Assembly: GCA_020698575.1 (NCBI GenBank)
Contig: CM036251.1
Span: forward strand, 8,472,788 to 8,536,787
Direction of reading: 5' to 3'
Length of the DNA: 64,000 nucleotides
From: Bostrychus sinensis
Lineage: Eukaryota > Chordata > Actinopteri > Gobiiformes > Eleotridae
Made by a program: the position numbers and the translations under genes. Under the pieces are notes generated by a model. It saw only the letters and a program-made list of their open reading frames with translations. It was not told where the DNA came from and made no database searches. Shown in pieces: positions 1 through 11,040 of this stretch. Within the stretch, counting starts at the first letter, position 1, and each line of letters begins with the position of its first letter.

Positions 1-1704
1 CCCCTTTAACGCTTTCAAAAACCTAAAAATAAACAATAATAAAAATATCTTTCTTTGAATTAAATTTCTTTGTATTTTGTTTTCTGCAATAAAAACTTAA
101 TATTTGTGTGCCACTGACATATATTTTATTAGTTTTGTTTTTGTTTTTTTCCAGTTAAAATGAGGTGGATATACCCTGATCAGGCATAACATTATGACCA
201 CCAGCCTATTTTCGGTGGTCTCATTATTATGTGTTTTGACCTGTTTATAAAATTCTCTCCCCCTCTGACTTCCATCAACAGAACCAATCACTGGAGAGAA
301 TTTTTTAGGAGTGAAGATATCACTGCGCCGACGCTGAAGTGCTCCTAAAGTGTTATTACGCCTTACATGATAGTACCCATTTTTATCCGCTTAGAAAATC
401 ACCATTTTTCATTTTTGTGTAACTGTACTTGGGTCATGTAACTACTCACATGAACGTATTTAAATAGGGAAAACGTGGAAGAGCTTGGTTGCTTCTAACT
501 TGAGCCGCGTTTGGATCCATAGGGATAAGCTAAATGCTAACAAATTAGCGTCGCTCCCCAGGCAAAGGGCACACAGGGCACGCACAAAGACCAGAGAGGT
601 ACGCACCAACTCGTCTAAGATCAGGGCAGAACATAGTTTAGTCTGGAAAAACAGTGGACTGTTCCTTTAACTTCACCTCTGTTCCTTGTATAAAGTTATT
701 TTAATGTGCTAAATGTGCTTTATATCATTAGTTCCTATTCTAAAAACCTGCAGTGGGCCACTCAGTCCACCTTACACAGATCATTTCCTCATTTATTTAT
801 GTCCTGGCGTCAGACCAAAGCAGTGAGACATTTTAGATAAATAAGCAATATCCCTTTGGCTTGGTTTTCTTTGTTGGCGAGCTCTTGTAATTATTGCTCT
901 CGCCTTTGTTCGCGCTCTGCTGCACAGTGCAAACAACCTTTGTACTTTATTCTTTATTGAGAGGACTAGACGTGGGCTTGACTTCAGTATTAAGATAGAA
1001 TAAAATACCTGCCAGAGAAATAGACAGGCATGGCTTTTCCTTTGTGGTAAACATAATAAATAATAATAAATGCTTGAAGAACTACAGAAACTCACACCAG
1101 GCCACTTTTGCACCAAGAAATGAGTCTGATACCTGCCAATTAGAGTTTGATATAAGGGGAAGGATAAATGGACCCAGATTTTATTATTTCAATCAAATGC
1201 ATGACAAAAAATAACCAATCAGATAAATAAACCATTACATTAAGCCTGCCCACTTTTGGTTAACAGTTTTAATTGGTTAGTAGGATCAAGCTCTGTGAGA
1301 AACTGCCTGAATGGGAGAGGATCCAGACCCACAATTTGCTAAGCGAATGGGTCTGGATGAGCAAAAGTAACTTTCTTATCTTACTTTTAAGGTACTGTGA
1401 AACACAGAATACCGTTGGTGGAAAGTGATAAAATACTTTTACTCAAGTTATTTAGTTACTATGTACATTTTAGATTTTACTGTTTAACCTTCTGCAAAGT
1501 GAGTAACAAACTCGCTGTAGGTGGTAAATCAAAGTGAAAGTCTGCTTTATGTCATTTCTGCGTTACTCTCAAACCTTTAGTGCAAACAAACAATTAGTCA
1601 GCAACAGTGTAATATATAAAAATATACAAATAAGAGCTTGCAAAAAAGAGGCTACACTAAAAGTACAAAAAAGAAATACAACATAAGGCACATAAATAAT
1701 AATG
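1..1704. other. AT-rich non-coding stretch, left end
   Basis: I see no gene here. The short open frames on both strands lack splice logic, recognisable domains or codon bias. Around 161-290 there is a segment with the phrase gcataacattatgaccacc, which I associate with a common fish DNA-transposon end, but I cannot delimit it. The stretch lies in the direction in which tmem117 (minus strand) continues, so it is probably its first intron. Confidence 0.5.
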
Positions 1705-1925
1705 CATTAGTCTTATACAGTGCTTTTCTGGACACTCAAAGTCTCTTTACAGTTTGGTGATGGAAGCGTGGCTACGGCCTCCCTGGCCTCTACCAAACAC
1801 AGTCACACTGACACATTCATACACAGGCAAGGTGGGTAAAGTGTCTTGCTCAAGGACACAACAACAGTATGTAGTTCCGGTAGCGGGGCTTGAACCGCCA
1901 ACCTTCGGGTTAGTGGGCAGGGTCT
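1705..1925 (-). repeat. tRNA-derived SINE-like repeat
   Basis: On the minus strand the segment contains a pol III B-box-like motif (GGTTCAAGCCCC) near 1890. The plus strand carries a second-copy match at 29935-30583 (gcattagtcttatacag near the start, hundreds of bases similar by eye). That second copy also shows an A-box-like end. The combination of box-like motifs and at least two dispersed copies supports a SINE. The family name is not known to me. Confidence 0.6.
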
Positions 1926-2092
1926 AAACATGAGGCTCTAGAGACTGAAGCAGTGTAACAGTAAAGCTGCAGTGAATGGCTGTGTAAAAACATAAACAGT
2001 ACAGACAGAGTAAACAGCAGGGATTGGATGAGCTGATTTAAAACTGGTAAAATAAAGTTTACATTCAATATTTTTTCTATTTCTCTTGAGTA

Positions 2093-2435
2093 TAGGGCTG
2101 CAACTAATGATTATTTCGATAATAGATTAATCTCTTGATTACTTTTTCGATTAATCGATTATTAATCTGAAAGTGAAGTGCAAGTAAATGCAAGAATTCC
2201 TGCTGGCCTGGCTGGATTTTTTACTATATTTTAACAAGACAAAGCTACTGTTTATTCATATAAAAAAAAGTACTTTTTTTTGTTTCTGTGGCTTTACTGC
2301 TCTGTTTTCAGGAATAAAACTTCTTCTCTTTTGACACGACATGTTTCAAAGACTATAAATAACCCAGATAACAATTAATCGATTATTTTAATAATCAGTT
2401 ATACTCAATTGATTCTATTAATTGTTGCAGCCCTA
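2093..2435. mobile_element. hAT-like MITE (tagggctgcaac ends)
   Basis: The ends are inverted repeats, TAGGGCTGCAACTAAT at the left and the complement ending TTGTTGCAGCCCTA at the right. The interior is rich in ATCGATTAAT-type palindromes. The flanks are cttgagta at 2085-2092 and cttgcgta at 2436-2443, an 8-bp duplication with one mismatch, as expected for hAT elements. There is no coding capacity, so it is a non-autonomous copy. Confidence 0.8.
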
Positions 2436-2716
2436 CTTGCGTAATACATTTTACTTCTACTTTCATTAATAAAACTTGGTGGTTGCTTTCAATTTCTATT
2501 CTAATTTCTATGTTTCAGATGTGATGATGAAAACTTTTGAAAACTATCTGCGCATCCAATACCTGTATTTGTAGAAATTGTATTTGTAGAATCCCCTAAT
2601 AATATATTTTGAGAAGAAAATGTATGCACTGTTGTTGTTGATACGCAGACACACGCTAATATCCATCCTCAAAATGGCTGGGGACAGTGACTGAGGAATC
2701 CACCAAAGGCTCCTTA

Positions 2717-2774
2717 AAGAAGAAGAAGAAGAAGAAGAAGGAGGAGGAGGAGGAAAAGGAGGAGAAGGAGAAGA
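2717..2774. repeat. GAA/GGA microsatellite
   Basis: A purine-only run of about 58 bases: GAA triplets followed by GGA triplets and mixed GA-rich units. Confidence 0.9.
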
Positions 2775-3230
2775 TCAATGCAGTGGAGGATGAAAAGTGC
2801 TGTCACGGCAGAGTCATCCATTATTCACAGAGAAGAGTTTAACCTGTGAGGGCCACTCCTCTGGGCAGAGCGTAAACAGATCATTACCCAACCCCAGAGG
2901 ATCAGAGGGAGACCAGGGCTAAGACCAGGTCAAGGCCGGGTTTAAGACACTTGGAAACATAACAAACAGACTTTAGGTAAAACTTTATCTATGTTTCTTT
3001 AAAGTGGCAGTCCCTGTATTGAAAGGATTGCTCCAAATCTGTACTGGGTAGAAATACTGCAACTTCAAAATAGGAGTAGTACTTACATTGTAAAAAAAAG
3101 AAAAAAGAAAAATACTACAAAAACTCAAGGCAACAGGATCCCTCAAGATTTTTGAGGCCAACTCAAAATCTCAATATATTTTTTGTTCACTTAATTTGAT
3201 ATTCATACAGTCTAAAAACTTTCAATTTTA

Positions 3231-3424
3231 AGTTTTACTCACTATCATTATTTTTTTTAACTCATCTTACAGTCGACTTACTGTCCATTGTTCAGAAAAA
3301 GTATTATTGATAATAATAAAAACAAAATATACTGAACTTAACAAAGGATAATACTTTTTCTGAACAATGGATAAATAGTGGGCTGTAAGATGAGTTAAAA
3401 AAAATAATGATAGAGAGTAAAACT
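3231..3424. repeat. Long inverted repeat (fold-back)
   Basis: The arm at about 3231-3306 is repeated in inverted form at about 3349-3424, with roughly 42 bases between. Shared words include tctgaacaatgga against tccattgttcaga and tgtaagatgagttaaaa against ttttaactcatcttaca. There is no coding content. It may be a fold-back transposon or a palindromic duplication. Confidence 0.75.
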
Positions 3425-3482
3425 TAAAATTTAAATTTTAAAAATATGTCAAAGACCAAAATTAACCTAAATCTGGAGTAAC

Positions 3483-4040
3483 ACAGGACTATACTGAGCG
3501 ATACAACAGGGATGAATAGAAAAATGCAAAACTAAAGAAGGACAAAACAGGGACAAAACCAGAACTCAACAAGAAATAAACTGGAAACAACAAAATACCC
3601 AAGACAATCTCTTATAAAGTTAAAAAGCCTTTATTATTTTGGGCATGTCACAATAAACTCAAAAGAGCCCCAACGCATTACGACCTAACAGCCTTCATCA
3701 GGGAAGAATGAAATAAACCAGGTCTAAAACCAGAAACAAACCAGGAAAAAAACAGATCTAAAACCAGAATTAAACCAAATCTAAAAACAGAACAAAATCA
3801 GGGTTAAACCAGAACCAGGAATAAATCTAAACTAAATCAAGAATAATAAATGTTTAAACCAGAAATAAACTAGGTCTAAACCAACTTAAACCAGGACTAA
3901 AATAAGACTAAACCAAGACTAAACCATGTCTAAAACCAGATCTAAAGTAAGACTATACAAGGACTAAGCCGGGTCTAACCAGGAAGAAACTAAGACTAAA
4001 CTCAGTCCAGAACTAAACCAGGTCCTGGGAGTAAACAAGA
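3483..4040 (+). repeat. GGACTAAACCA-type minisatellite block 1
   Basis: Irregular tandem array of variants of aggactaaacc and aggtctaaacc. It is interrupted at about 3620-3707 by a unique-looking insert containing gggcatgtcacaataaactc and ccttcatcagggaaga, which resembles a dispersed fish repeat. Similar blocks occur at 5.8-6.8, 20.7-23.0, 34.6-35.0, 39.5-39.7 and 50.9-51.9 kb. Confidence 0.75.
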
Positions 4041-4513
4041 CCAAAAAGCTGGGAACCACTGAGACAGGTGCATACAAAACAGTCCAGGTGTGAATATTAA
4101 GGCATAGACTGAGAGAAAGAGAAACTTCCTTCAACAACAACACCACATTATCTCCGAGATGTTGTTATGGCTCTCTGACCCAGCGCCAGTTCAACGCTGG
4201 CCGCTGCAGAGGAGCACAGTGATGACGCGTGACAGCGCCCAGATGGCATCCTTCAGGCCACGAAAAAACACAAGATGGAAAAAAATGAACAACAGCGTGA
4301 CCAATGAGTCGACTCACAGTCCCGTCAGAAATACCACAGGCGTCTGCAGCCTTCCCCTCACAGCGCTCATACATTTTACTGTTGAGAGATCACAGAGGAT
4401 TTCTGCAGCTGGGCACAGACAAAAGTTTGTGTCATGCTGCAGACTAAGATTCTTGAGACTAGAGATTTTTATTGAACTTTTTTAGGTGGCCCAAAATGAT
4501 CTTGTGTGTTACT
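4041..4513. other. Non-coding stretch
   Basis: Open frames of 60-108 codons overlap on both strands at about 4159-4485, but none has a recognisable domain and they contradict each other. No splice sites that would join them to a gene are apparent. I see no gene or clear repeat here. Confidence 0.4.
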
Positions 4514-5325
4514 TAGGGCTGTGAAATTAATCGAATTTTAATCGTGATTACAATTTTGGCTCCCAACAATTACAAAATCTATATAATTGAGAAAAAACAA
4601 TTAAATTGGACTCTGAATAGGGCTGCACGATATGGAGAAAACATGCGATATTCGATAACTGTGTTGAAAATTGCGATAACGATATTATTGCGATATTTAG
4701 AAATAAAGCCTACTTTTCGAACATAGTAAGTTAAATTCACTACATTTCACAAAAATGTAAGTTCCTGTATTTACAAGTCAAAACTGTGACAAAACTTAAC
4801 ACAGACTAAACCAGGAATAAAACAAGGCTAAGCTGTGACTAAATTCATTAAATTACCACTAAAACTGGACTTTTTAAACATTTTTATTTAGTCACAACCC
4901 ATTTTCATTGAAGGCTCTCGTAAGAAAATGATAAATCTCTGTCAGATGGAAGACCACAGCGTTATTGCGATATATTTAGATTCTTACGATACAGATATTG
5001 CGTTTGCTGATAATACGATAACGATAATTTTGTGATATATTGTGCAGCCCTAATTCTGAATGACTCTAAATGCTCTTTATGTCCATATGTAGGGACTTGC
5101 ACACTTGTCTTTGTCCAGAACATTGTCCAAAGTCTTGTACTCAGTTCTGCGAATCACAAAATAAAAGAAAAAGCAGAAAAGATAAGAAAAAAGAAAAGAT
5201 AAAAGTACTCTTCCTCTACAGGTTATTATTTTGGCAGTACATGAAAAATCGTTTTAAATAATCATGATTCAAATTATGACCTAAATAACCGTGATTATGA
5301 ATTTTTCCATAATCAAGCAGCCCTA
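4514..5325. mobile_element. hAT-like MITE with a second MITE inside
   Basis: The ends are TAGGGCTGTGAAATTAAT and the inverse, ending AATCAAGCAGCCCTA. The flanks gtgttact and gtgttagt form an 8-bp duplication with one mismatch. The interior resembles the element at 11041-12149 (shared segment around the words acattgtcc and tttgtcc). The element is split by the family A MITE at 4618-5052. Confidence 0.75.
4618..5052 (+). mobile_element. Family A hAT-like MITE, copy 1
   Basis: About 435 bp with ends TAGGGCTGCACGATATGG and ATATTGTGCAGCCCTA. It has an 8-bp flanking duplication, actctgaa and attctgaa (one mismatch). The interior is conserved among copies at 7871, 15232, 18318, 23883 and 57482, including a short run gactaaaccaggaataaaac. 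There is no coding capacity. Confidence 0.85.
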
Positions 5326-5762
5326 GTGTTAGTATTACAATATATTAGCTGGATTAATAGTACAATAGCAAAATTATCATTATTATTATAAATATACAGC
5401 TCATTTATGGACAAACTACAGAAAAGCCAGTTAGCAAAGGCTGCAGGTGGCATACAGTGAAGTGCAAGTGAAATGTTTGTCACGGCAATTCAATTTCAAC
5501 TCAGTTTTATTTATATAGCCCCGTATCACAACAAATGTCGCCTCAAAGTGCAAGAGTTAACACTGTAAACACTGTATTATGGAACCTCATGTATAAGTTT
5601 ATAACTATTGTATCTTTCTGTTTTTGTATTTTTGTATTGTTTGATTTTTTGTATTCTTACCACTGGACCATGAGTCTGGAAAATAGGCAAATTAATAATA
5701 AATAATTTAATAATCGTCCATTTTATTCATTTTCAGTCAGAAACAAAGTAATTACTCTACAA
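5326..5762. other. Non-coding stretch with a dispersed repeat scrap
   Basis: There is no gene. The words cagttttatttatatagccc and acaacaaatgtcgcctcaaag at about 5500-5550 resemble a short repeat widespread in fish genomes. A partial match (tttatttatacaacactcaa) appears near 49095. Confidence 0.4.
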
Positions 5763-6938
5763 CAGTGGTTCCCAACCTTTTCGGGCTCGTGTACCCCCCA
5801 GGACCTGGATTAGTCGGGGTTTGGACCTGGCGTAGTCCTGGTTTAGACCTAGCATAGTAGTCTAAGCTGAGTTCTGGTTTTAGATATGATTAGTCCTGGT
5901 TTGACATGGTTTAGACCTAATTTATTCACAGTCTAGACCTGTTTATTCATGGTTTAGTGCTGGTTTTAGACATGGTTTAGACCTTGTTTAGTCCTGGTTT
6001 AGACCTAGTTTGTTCCTGGTTTAGTCCTGGTTTTAGATCTGGTTAGGTCCTGGTTTTAGCCCAGTTTTTTTATTGTTTAGTTCTGGTTTTAGCTTTGTTT
6101 TTAGTCCAGGTTTAGTTCTGGTTTGACATGGTTTAGACCTAATTTATTCCCAGTTTAGACCTGTTTATTCATGGTTTAGTTCTGGTTTTAGACATGGTTT
6201 AGACCTTGTTCAGTCCTGGTTTTAGATCTGGTTAGGTCCTGGTTTTAGATCTGGTTAGGTCCTGGTTTTACATCTGGTTAGGTCCTGGTTTTAGCCCAGT
6301 TTTTTATTGTTTAGTTCTGGTTTTAGCTTTGTTTTTAGTCCAGGTTTAGTTCTGGTTTGACATGGTTTAGACCTAATTTATTCCCAGTTTAGACCTGTTT
6401 ATTCATGGTTTAGTTCTGGTTTTAGACATGGTTTAGACCTTGTTTAGTCCTGGTTTAGACCTAGTTTGTTCCTGGTTTAGTCCTGGTTTTAGATCTGGTT
6501 AGGTCCTGGTTTTAGCCCAGTTTTTTATTGTTTAGTTCTGGTTTTAGCTTTGTTTTTAGTCCAGGTTTAGTTCTGGTTTGACATGGTTTAGACCTAATTT
6601 ATTCCCAGTTTAGACCTGTTTATTCATGGTTTAGTTCTGGGTTTAGACGTGGTTTAGACCTTGTTTAGTCTTGGTTTAGATCTAGTTTGTTCCTGGTTTA
6701 GTTCTGGTTTTACCTCTGTTTTTAGTCCTGGTTTAGTTCTGGTTTAGTCACTGTTGTGTCCTTTCTTTAGTATTGCATTTTTCTGTTTTATCCTTCAGTT
6801 TAGTCCTGGGTTAGTCCAGACTTAGGTTCATTAAAGTCTAAATATGTTCTGAAATGTTCTATAAATAATTCCGCGTACCCCCTGCAATGTGCTCACGTAC
6901 CCCTGGGGGTCCCTGTACCCCTGGTTGGGAAACACTGC
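5763..6938. mobile_element. hAT-like element filled with minisatellite
   Basis: The ends are CAGTGGTTCCCAACCTTTTC and GGTTGGGAAACACTG, an inverted pair. The flanks ctctacaa (5755-5762) and ctctacag (6939-6946) are an 8-bp duplication with one mismatch, the hAT signature. Subterminal parts contain gtaccccc-type words on both sides. Almost the whole interior, about 5800-6830, is the TCCTGGTTTAGAC minisatellite, so the element has been expanded by tandem repetition. Confidence 0.8.
5800..6830 (-). repeat. Minisatellite block 2 with higher-order period
   Basis: Array of variants of tagtcctggtttagacc, the complement of block 1. A longer unit beginning gacatggtttagacctaatt recurs near 5903, 6125, 6357 and 6580. 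This gives a higher-order period of about 222-232 bases. Confidence 0.8.
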
Positions 6939-7188
6939 TCTACAGTTTCAAATACCCATCCTCAACCTTTGCCAACTCTTAACAAAAGTATCCCTTTAAA
7001 CAAATGCATTAAAGCAAAACAAGGAAACATAAATACATAAAATATCTACACAAAAAAGAAAAAGGTAATATAATCCTGCAGTGTATTTAAATATTCTGTT
7101 TCCTTGTTTTCTAACCTAAATTTTATACAATTGCCTTTGTTATAAAGCAAATGGATGAAAAGCCTTTTTGTTTTTTGATGAAATGTTA

Positions 7189-7392
7189 TTAAAGCAATGC
7201 AAATCTCCAAGTACACATTTGTGGTATTACCAAAATATCAATATTCAAGTGAATGATTGCTTTCTTAGTAGTTTTAAGCCATAGGTCTTCAATTTTCTGA
7301 CAATCCCACAATAAATGGAGAAAGGTTCCTTCAGCTTTACTGCACTTCACACCGCGTTTATTTGCGCCTCCAAAAGCTGCGATTTTCCTCAC
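7189..7392 (-). pseudogene. L1-like LINE ORF2 C-terminal scrap
   Basis: The minus strand encodes a 67-codon open frame with the motif GTFLHLLWDCQKIEDLW. This resembles the Cys/His-containing end of L1-type ORF2 proteins (an LxHxLWxCxKI/VxxFW-like pattern). The frame is short and no reverse transcriptase part adjoins it, so it is a truncated 3' piece, as is usual for L1 insertions. A related scrap lies at 63015-63420. Confidence 0.6.
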
Positions 7393-7870
7393 CGCCTCTT
7401 TGCAAAGTCACATATGGTTCAGAAGGTCATGGTTCAATTCCTCCCCACAGCTCGGCTAAATAGAGAGAGAATGATTCACTGTGGAGGCCTCTGAAAGAAA
7501 AGAAGGAGCCCAAAGGGATTTATGTTGCAGCGTAATAACAAACAAACCCTGTGTGTCCTGAGATGTTTATATCTAATGACAGGGCAGCCTCTCTGTAAAT
7601 GACCAGAAGACGAACGCCCACGCGACCTGGGACCGCGCTGAGCCCTGAGTGGGCACACGGAGAGGCACAGGTCGTTCCTAAGACATCAACATCAGCGTGT
7701 CACGAACAATTCATCGGGTGACTACCATTAGAGCAGAATACAAGGCAGTGCTCCTTTTCTTACAATAAAATGTGAGAAAATAAAAGACATCAACAGCTTA
7801 TACTACAGCTGAATGGTAATATGGGATTTAACTTATTAGTAGAGGAACCTACTTTGAAGAAGGAAGGATG

Positions 7871-8302
7871 TAGGGCTGCACAATATGGAGAAAATATGCG
7901 ATATTCGATAACTATGTTGAAAATTGTGATAACGATATTATTGCGATATTTGAAAATAGAGCCTACTTTTCGAACATAGTAAATTAAATTCACTACATTT
8001 CACAAAAATGTAAGTTTCTGTATTTACAAGTCAAAACAGCGACAAAATCAAAACTTAGGCTAAAAAAACTAAGGCTAAGCTGTGACTAAATTCATTAAAT
8101 TACCACTAAAACTTTTTAAACATTTTTATTTAGTCACAACACATTTTCTTTAAGGCTCTGGTGGAAAATGATTCTTCAGTGTAAATCTCTGTCAGATGGA
8201 AGACCACAGCGTTATTGTGATATATTTAGATTCTTGCGATACAGATATTGTGTTTGCTGATATTGCGATAACGATAATTTTACAATATATTGTGCAGCCC
8301 TA
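7871..8302 (+). mobile_element. Family A hAT-like MITE, copy 2
   Basis: The ends are TAGGGCTGCACAATATGG and ATATTGTGCAGCCCTA. The flanks gaaggatg and gaaggagg are an 8-bp duplication with one mismatch. The interior matches the other family A copies. Confidence 0.85.
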
Positions 8303-8530
8303 GAAGGAGGTACATGCATTTTTAGAGATGAGTTTGTTGATTTTGTTGATTGAGTTTTGTTTTCTATGGGCGGAACAATCATAGACGATGTAGGCAATCA
8401 GAGAAATGAATTGCGGGATGTAAACACTGCACCGCTGACCTGGATTCTTGCCGTTTTTGCCATAAAACACCAGAATTATGAGCAGCTCTGTAAGTATTTC
8501 TGAAAGGGGGACAGCCACAGAATCCAGTTG
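8303..8530 (+). repeat. Dispersed repeat next to copy 2, shared with 15.6 and 46.6 kb
   Basis: The segment starting gaaggaggtacatgcatttt and running through ttttctatgggcggaacaat and gatgtaggcaatcagagaaa is repeated almost unchanged at 15630-15750. It is repeated in inverse orientation and more divergent at about 46560-46680. It does not have obvious terminal repeats. Confidence 0.7.
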
Positions 8531-8971
8531 TACAAGGAGTTGCGGAGAAAAACGGTTTGTTGAACTTTTCTGTTTTTAAAATGGAAACAAGAAGAACAAA
8601 ATCACACAGAAGACTGCAGCAGACATTAAAGCAGCCATTCCCAAAATCAAGAGTGTTGTGGCCACCTTGATTTTAAATTTCTGAAAAGCCCGCACAGACC
8701 CCCAACAATACAACTTCACTCTACTCAAACTACTATGTCATGTTTTTCTCCATAAAATGTTACAAAAAAAAACAACAACAAAAAAACCACTGACTGCTGG
8801 CTTAATAGTTTTTAAACAGGTATACAACTGTACTTTATTTCAAACTCCTTTTCTTTTGATTTAGACAACCTCTGCTAAATTTGATGTCTTCTTTCTTCTC
8901 TGCTTTTACCTTCTGGTAAAACCTTCTGGTCTACAGCCACCTCTGAGCGTGCAGTGATTTTGCATATATAT

Positions 8972-9664
8972 TAGAGCCCGACTGATATAGCTTATCAGCC
9001 GATGTATCGGTTATCGGCTGAAATCTGGCTGATAAACGCCAATATAAACAGTACTATATTTACTGTGTGCTGGATTAAGACCTGTTTACTTGCAAATGAT
9101 GGCGTTCTGCTATTTGTCCAGCAGAGGGCGCTGGTTGTTTCCAAACAGTTGGGCTTTTACTCTGCAGTTCATAGCAAACCCCTCAAATCACCTTCTCATG
9201 GCCTGAAAAGCTCAAAAAGGCAATACAAATATTTTGCTCATTTCTCTGCCATAAAGCCTCATAGGATAAAACTTATAAATACATTTTGTATTTCTCCCCA
9301 TGCTCTACTTGCAGAGCAGGTGTAAATGAAATTTAAGTTAAACAAATTTAGTTAAAGCTAAATAAAATAAATATAATACATAAAATACATAATAATACTA
9401 TAATTCACCAATGCCCTCTACAACCTACATAACAATCAGCATAGAGAACAATAAGCAGCTTTCTACAACATTTTAAAAAGAGTTTGGTCTAATAAAGTGT
9501 CCTGGGGTGTACGCGCCATATTCATGTAAACAAGAGCAGAAAGAAAAATGCTTTAAAATACTTTTCCTAGTGTATAACTATATCAGCCAAAGTATTGGAT
9601 ATCAGTATTTGTTGTTACCTAATATCGGTATTGGCCTCAAAAAATCCATATCAGTCGGGCTCTA
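8972..9664. mobile_element. hAT-like MITE (tagagcccgactgatat ends)
   Basis: The ends TAGAGCCCGACTGATATAGC and ATATCAGTCGGGCTCTA are inverted repeats of about 17 bp. The subterminal regions carry more atcggt/tatcgg words. The flanks are TA-rich, so the target duplication cannot be read safely. The interior open frame (9002-9325) has no recognised domain and is probably fortuitous. Confidence 0.8.
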
Positions 9665-9694
9665 ATATATATAGTGTTTACATCAGACGCCCTT

Positions 9695-9780
9695 ACAAAT
9701 GCTACACATTGCATTTGTCCGGGCTTGGGACTGGCACAAAGAGTACACTGAATTTTGACCCCTTGAGGCTGGATTAAGCT
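9695..9780. repeat. SINE-like scrap
   Basis: The words gcttgggactggcacaaaga and ttgaggctggatta recur at 25020-25075 as gcttgggactgccacaaaca and ctgtggctggatta. This marks a dispersed short repeat also common in other fish genomes as I recall them. Confidence 0.5.
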
Positions 9781-10906
9781 CCAATCTTGACATCATGTAT
9801 TATTAGTATTTTGAAGTGGTAGTGTGTACCTTTAAGCACAGAAACACCGTTACGTCTGATCGGTAAATGGAATGGACCGTATAGGACAGATGTATAATAT
9901 TCAATTTACACAGCAGTTTTTACACTTGGCATTGGCAGCATTTTGTGTTAAACTTGTCCTAATTGTCTCTCCACTTGCTCTCTTCATCAATCATTCCTCG
10001 CAGACCCAACACGTGCCTATAAATAGCACGGACCTGTTCACTTGTTCAGTATATAGATGCAGATTTACAACCGCTCAGGGAAAATATGTCTACAGTGTAA
10101 CGCTCTGAAGCAGCCAGCAGCGCCCACCATCTGTTGAGGTACATTAGATAAACCTGACTGCCTCCATCTCTATCTGTACGTCTTTTTATATCCTCCTACA
10201 AACACTGGACACACTTGAACACACAGTTTCTGAATATATGTGAAAGAAAACGCTACATTTTGCAGGAATATAATGCATACTTTTTAATAATGGAGCGGCT
10301 TGGCATGGTTCAGCATTTGACAGACACAGATTTGTGTGATACCAGTTCTTAAACAATGCCTGAGCGTTACTTTTTCTGATGGTGTCTTAATTTCACCATC
10401 TACATATGTATATAGCTTGTGTGCTTGTTTTGCACTGTTAATTTTATATTTTATAGTTTAAATTTATAATGTTACATATTTTTGCTTTTTCTTTTTCTTG
10501 TAAATAATTTATATCGCACCTTTTTGTTTGCATACTCACTTTATTTTCTTGCTTTCTGCTCTTTATTCTGTATTAAGAGCTGCCTGAACAAGTGAATTTC
10601 TCCACTGTGAGATGAATAAAGTTCAGTCTAATCTAATCTAAAACACAATAATATTCAATAAAAGACCAATTATGGAGCAAAAATCTTAGCTGTAAGTTAA
10701 CACCAGTAGTTTGCATGATTTATTCTGTTATTTATTTGATTCATGCATACAATATTCAAAATAGTTCTTCTACAATCATGCAGGACTAGTATTTTTTTCA
10801 CACACAAATTTGAGAAGGCTGTCTGGATTCTTGTGGTATTGCTATGAGAAAGTGACAGCACGCATTTATTCATCTTCTACTCATTCCTACTTATAAGTGG
10901 CTGTGG
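9781..10906. other. Non-coding stretch
   Basis: I see no gene. At 10600-10645 the words gatgaataaagttcagtctaa and tctaatctaa look like a retroelement 3' tail made of short ATCTA-like repeats. Confidence 0.4.
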
Positions 10907-11040
10907 TAGCGGTGTCCAAACTTTTTCCCTGAGGGCCACATACTGAAAAATTCACTCACTAGAGGTCATGTATTTCACCTCAGCATCAGTCCCATTCAGC
11001 TGATCTCAGTACTTTGGCAGGTTTTACTCCAGACACAACC

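Noticed and set aside
793..1116. A 107-codon minus-strand frame
   Set aside because: No domain, no splice partners, and an AT-rich composition like its non-coding surroundings.
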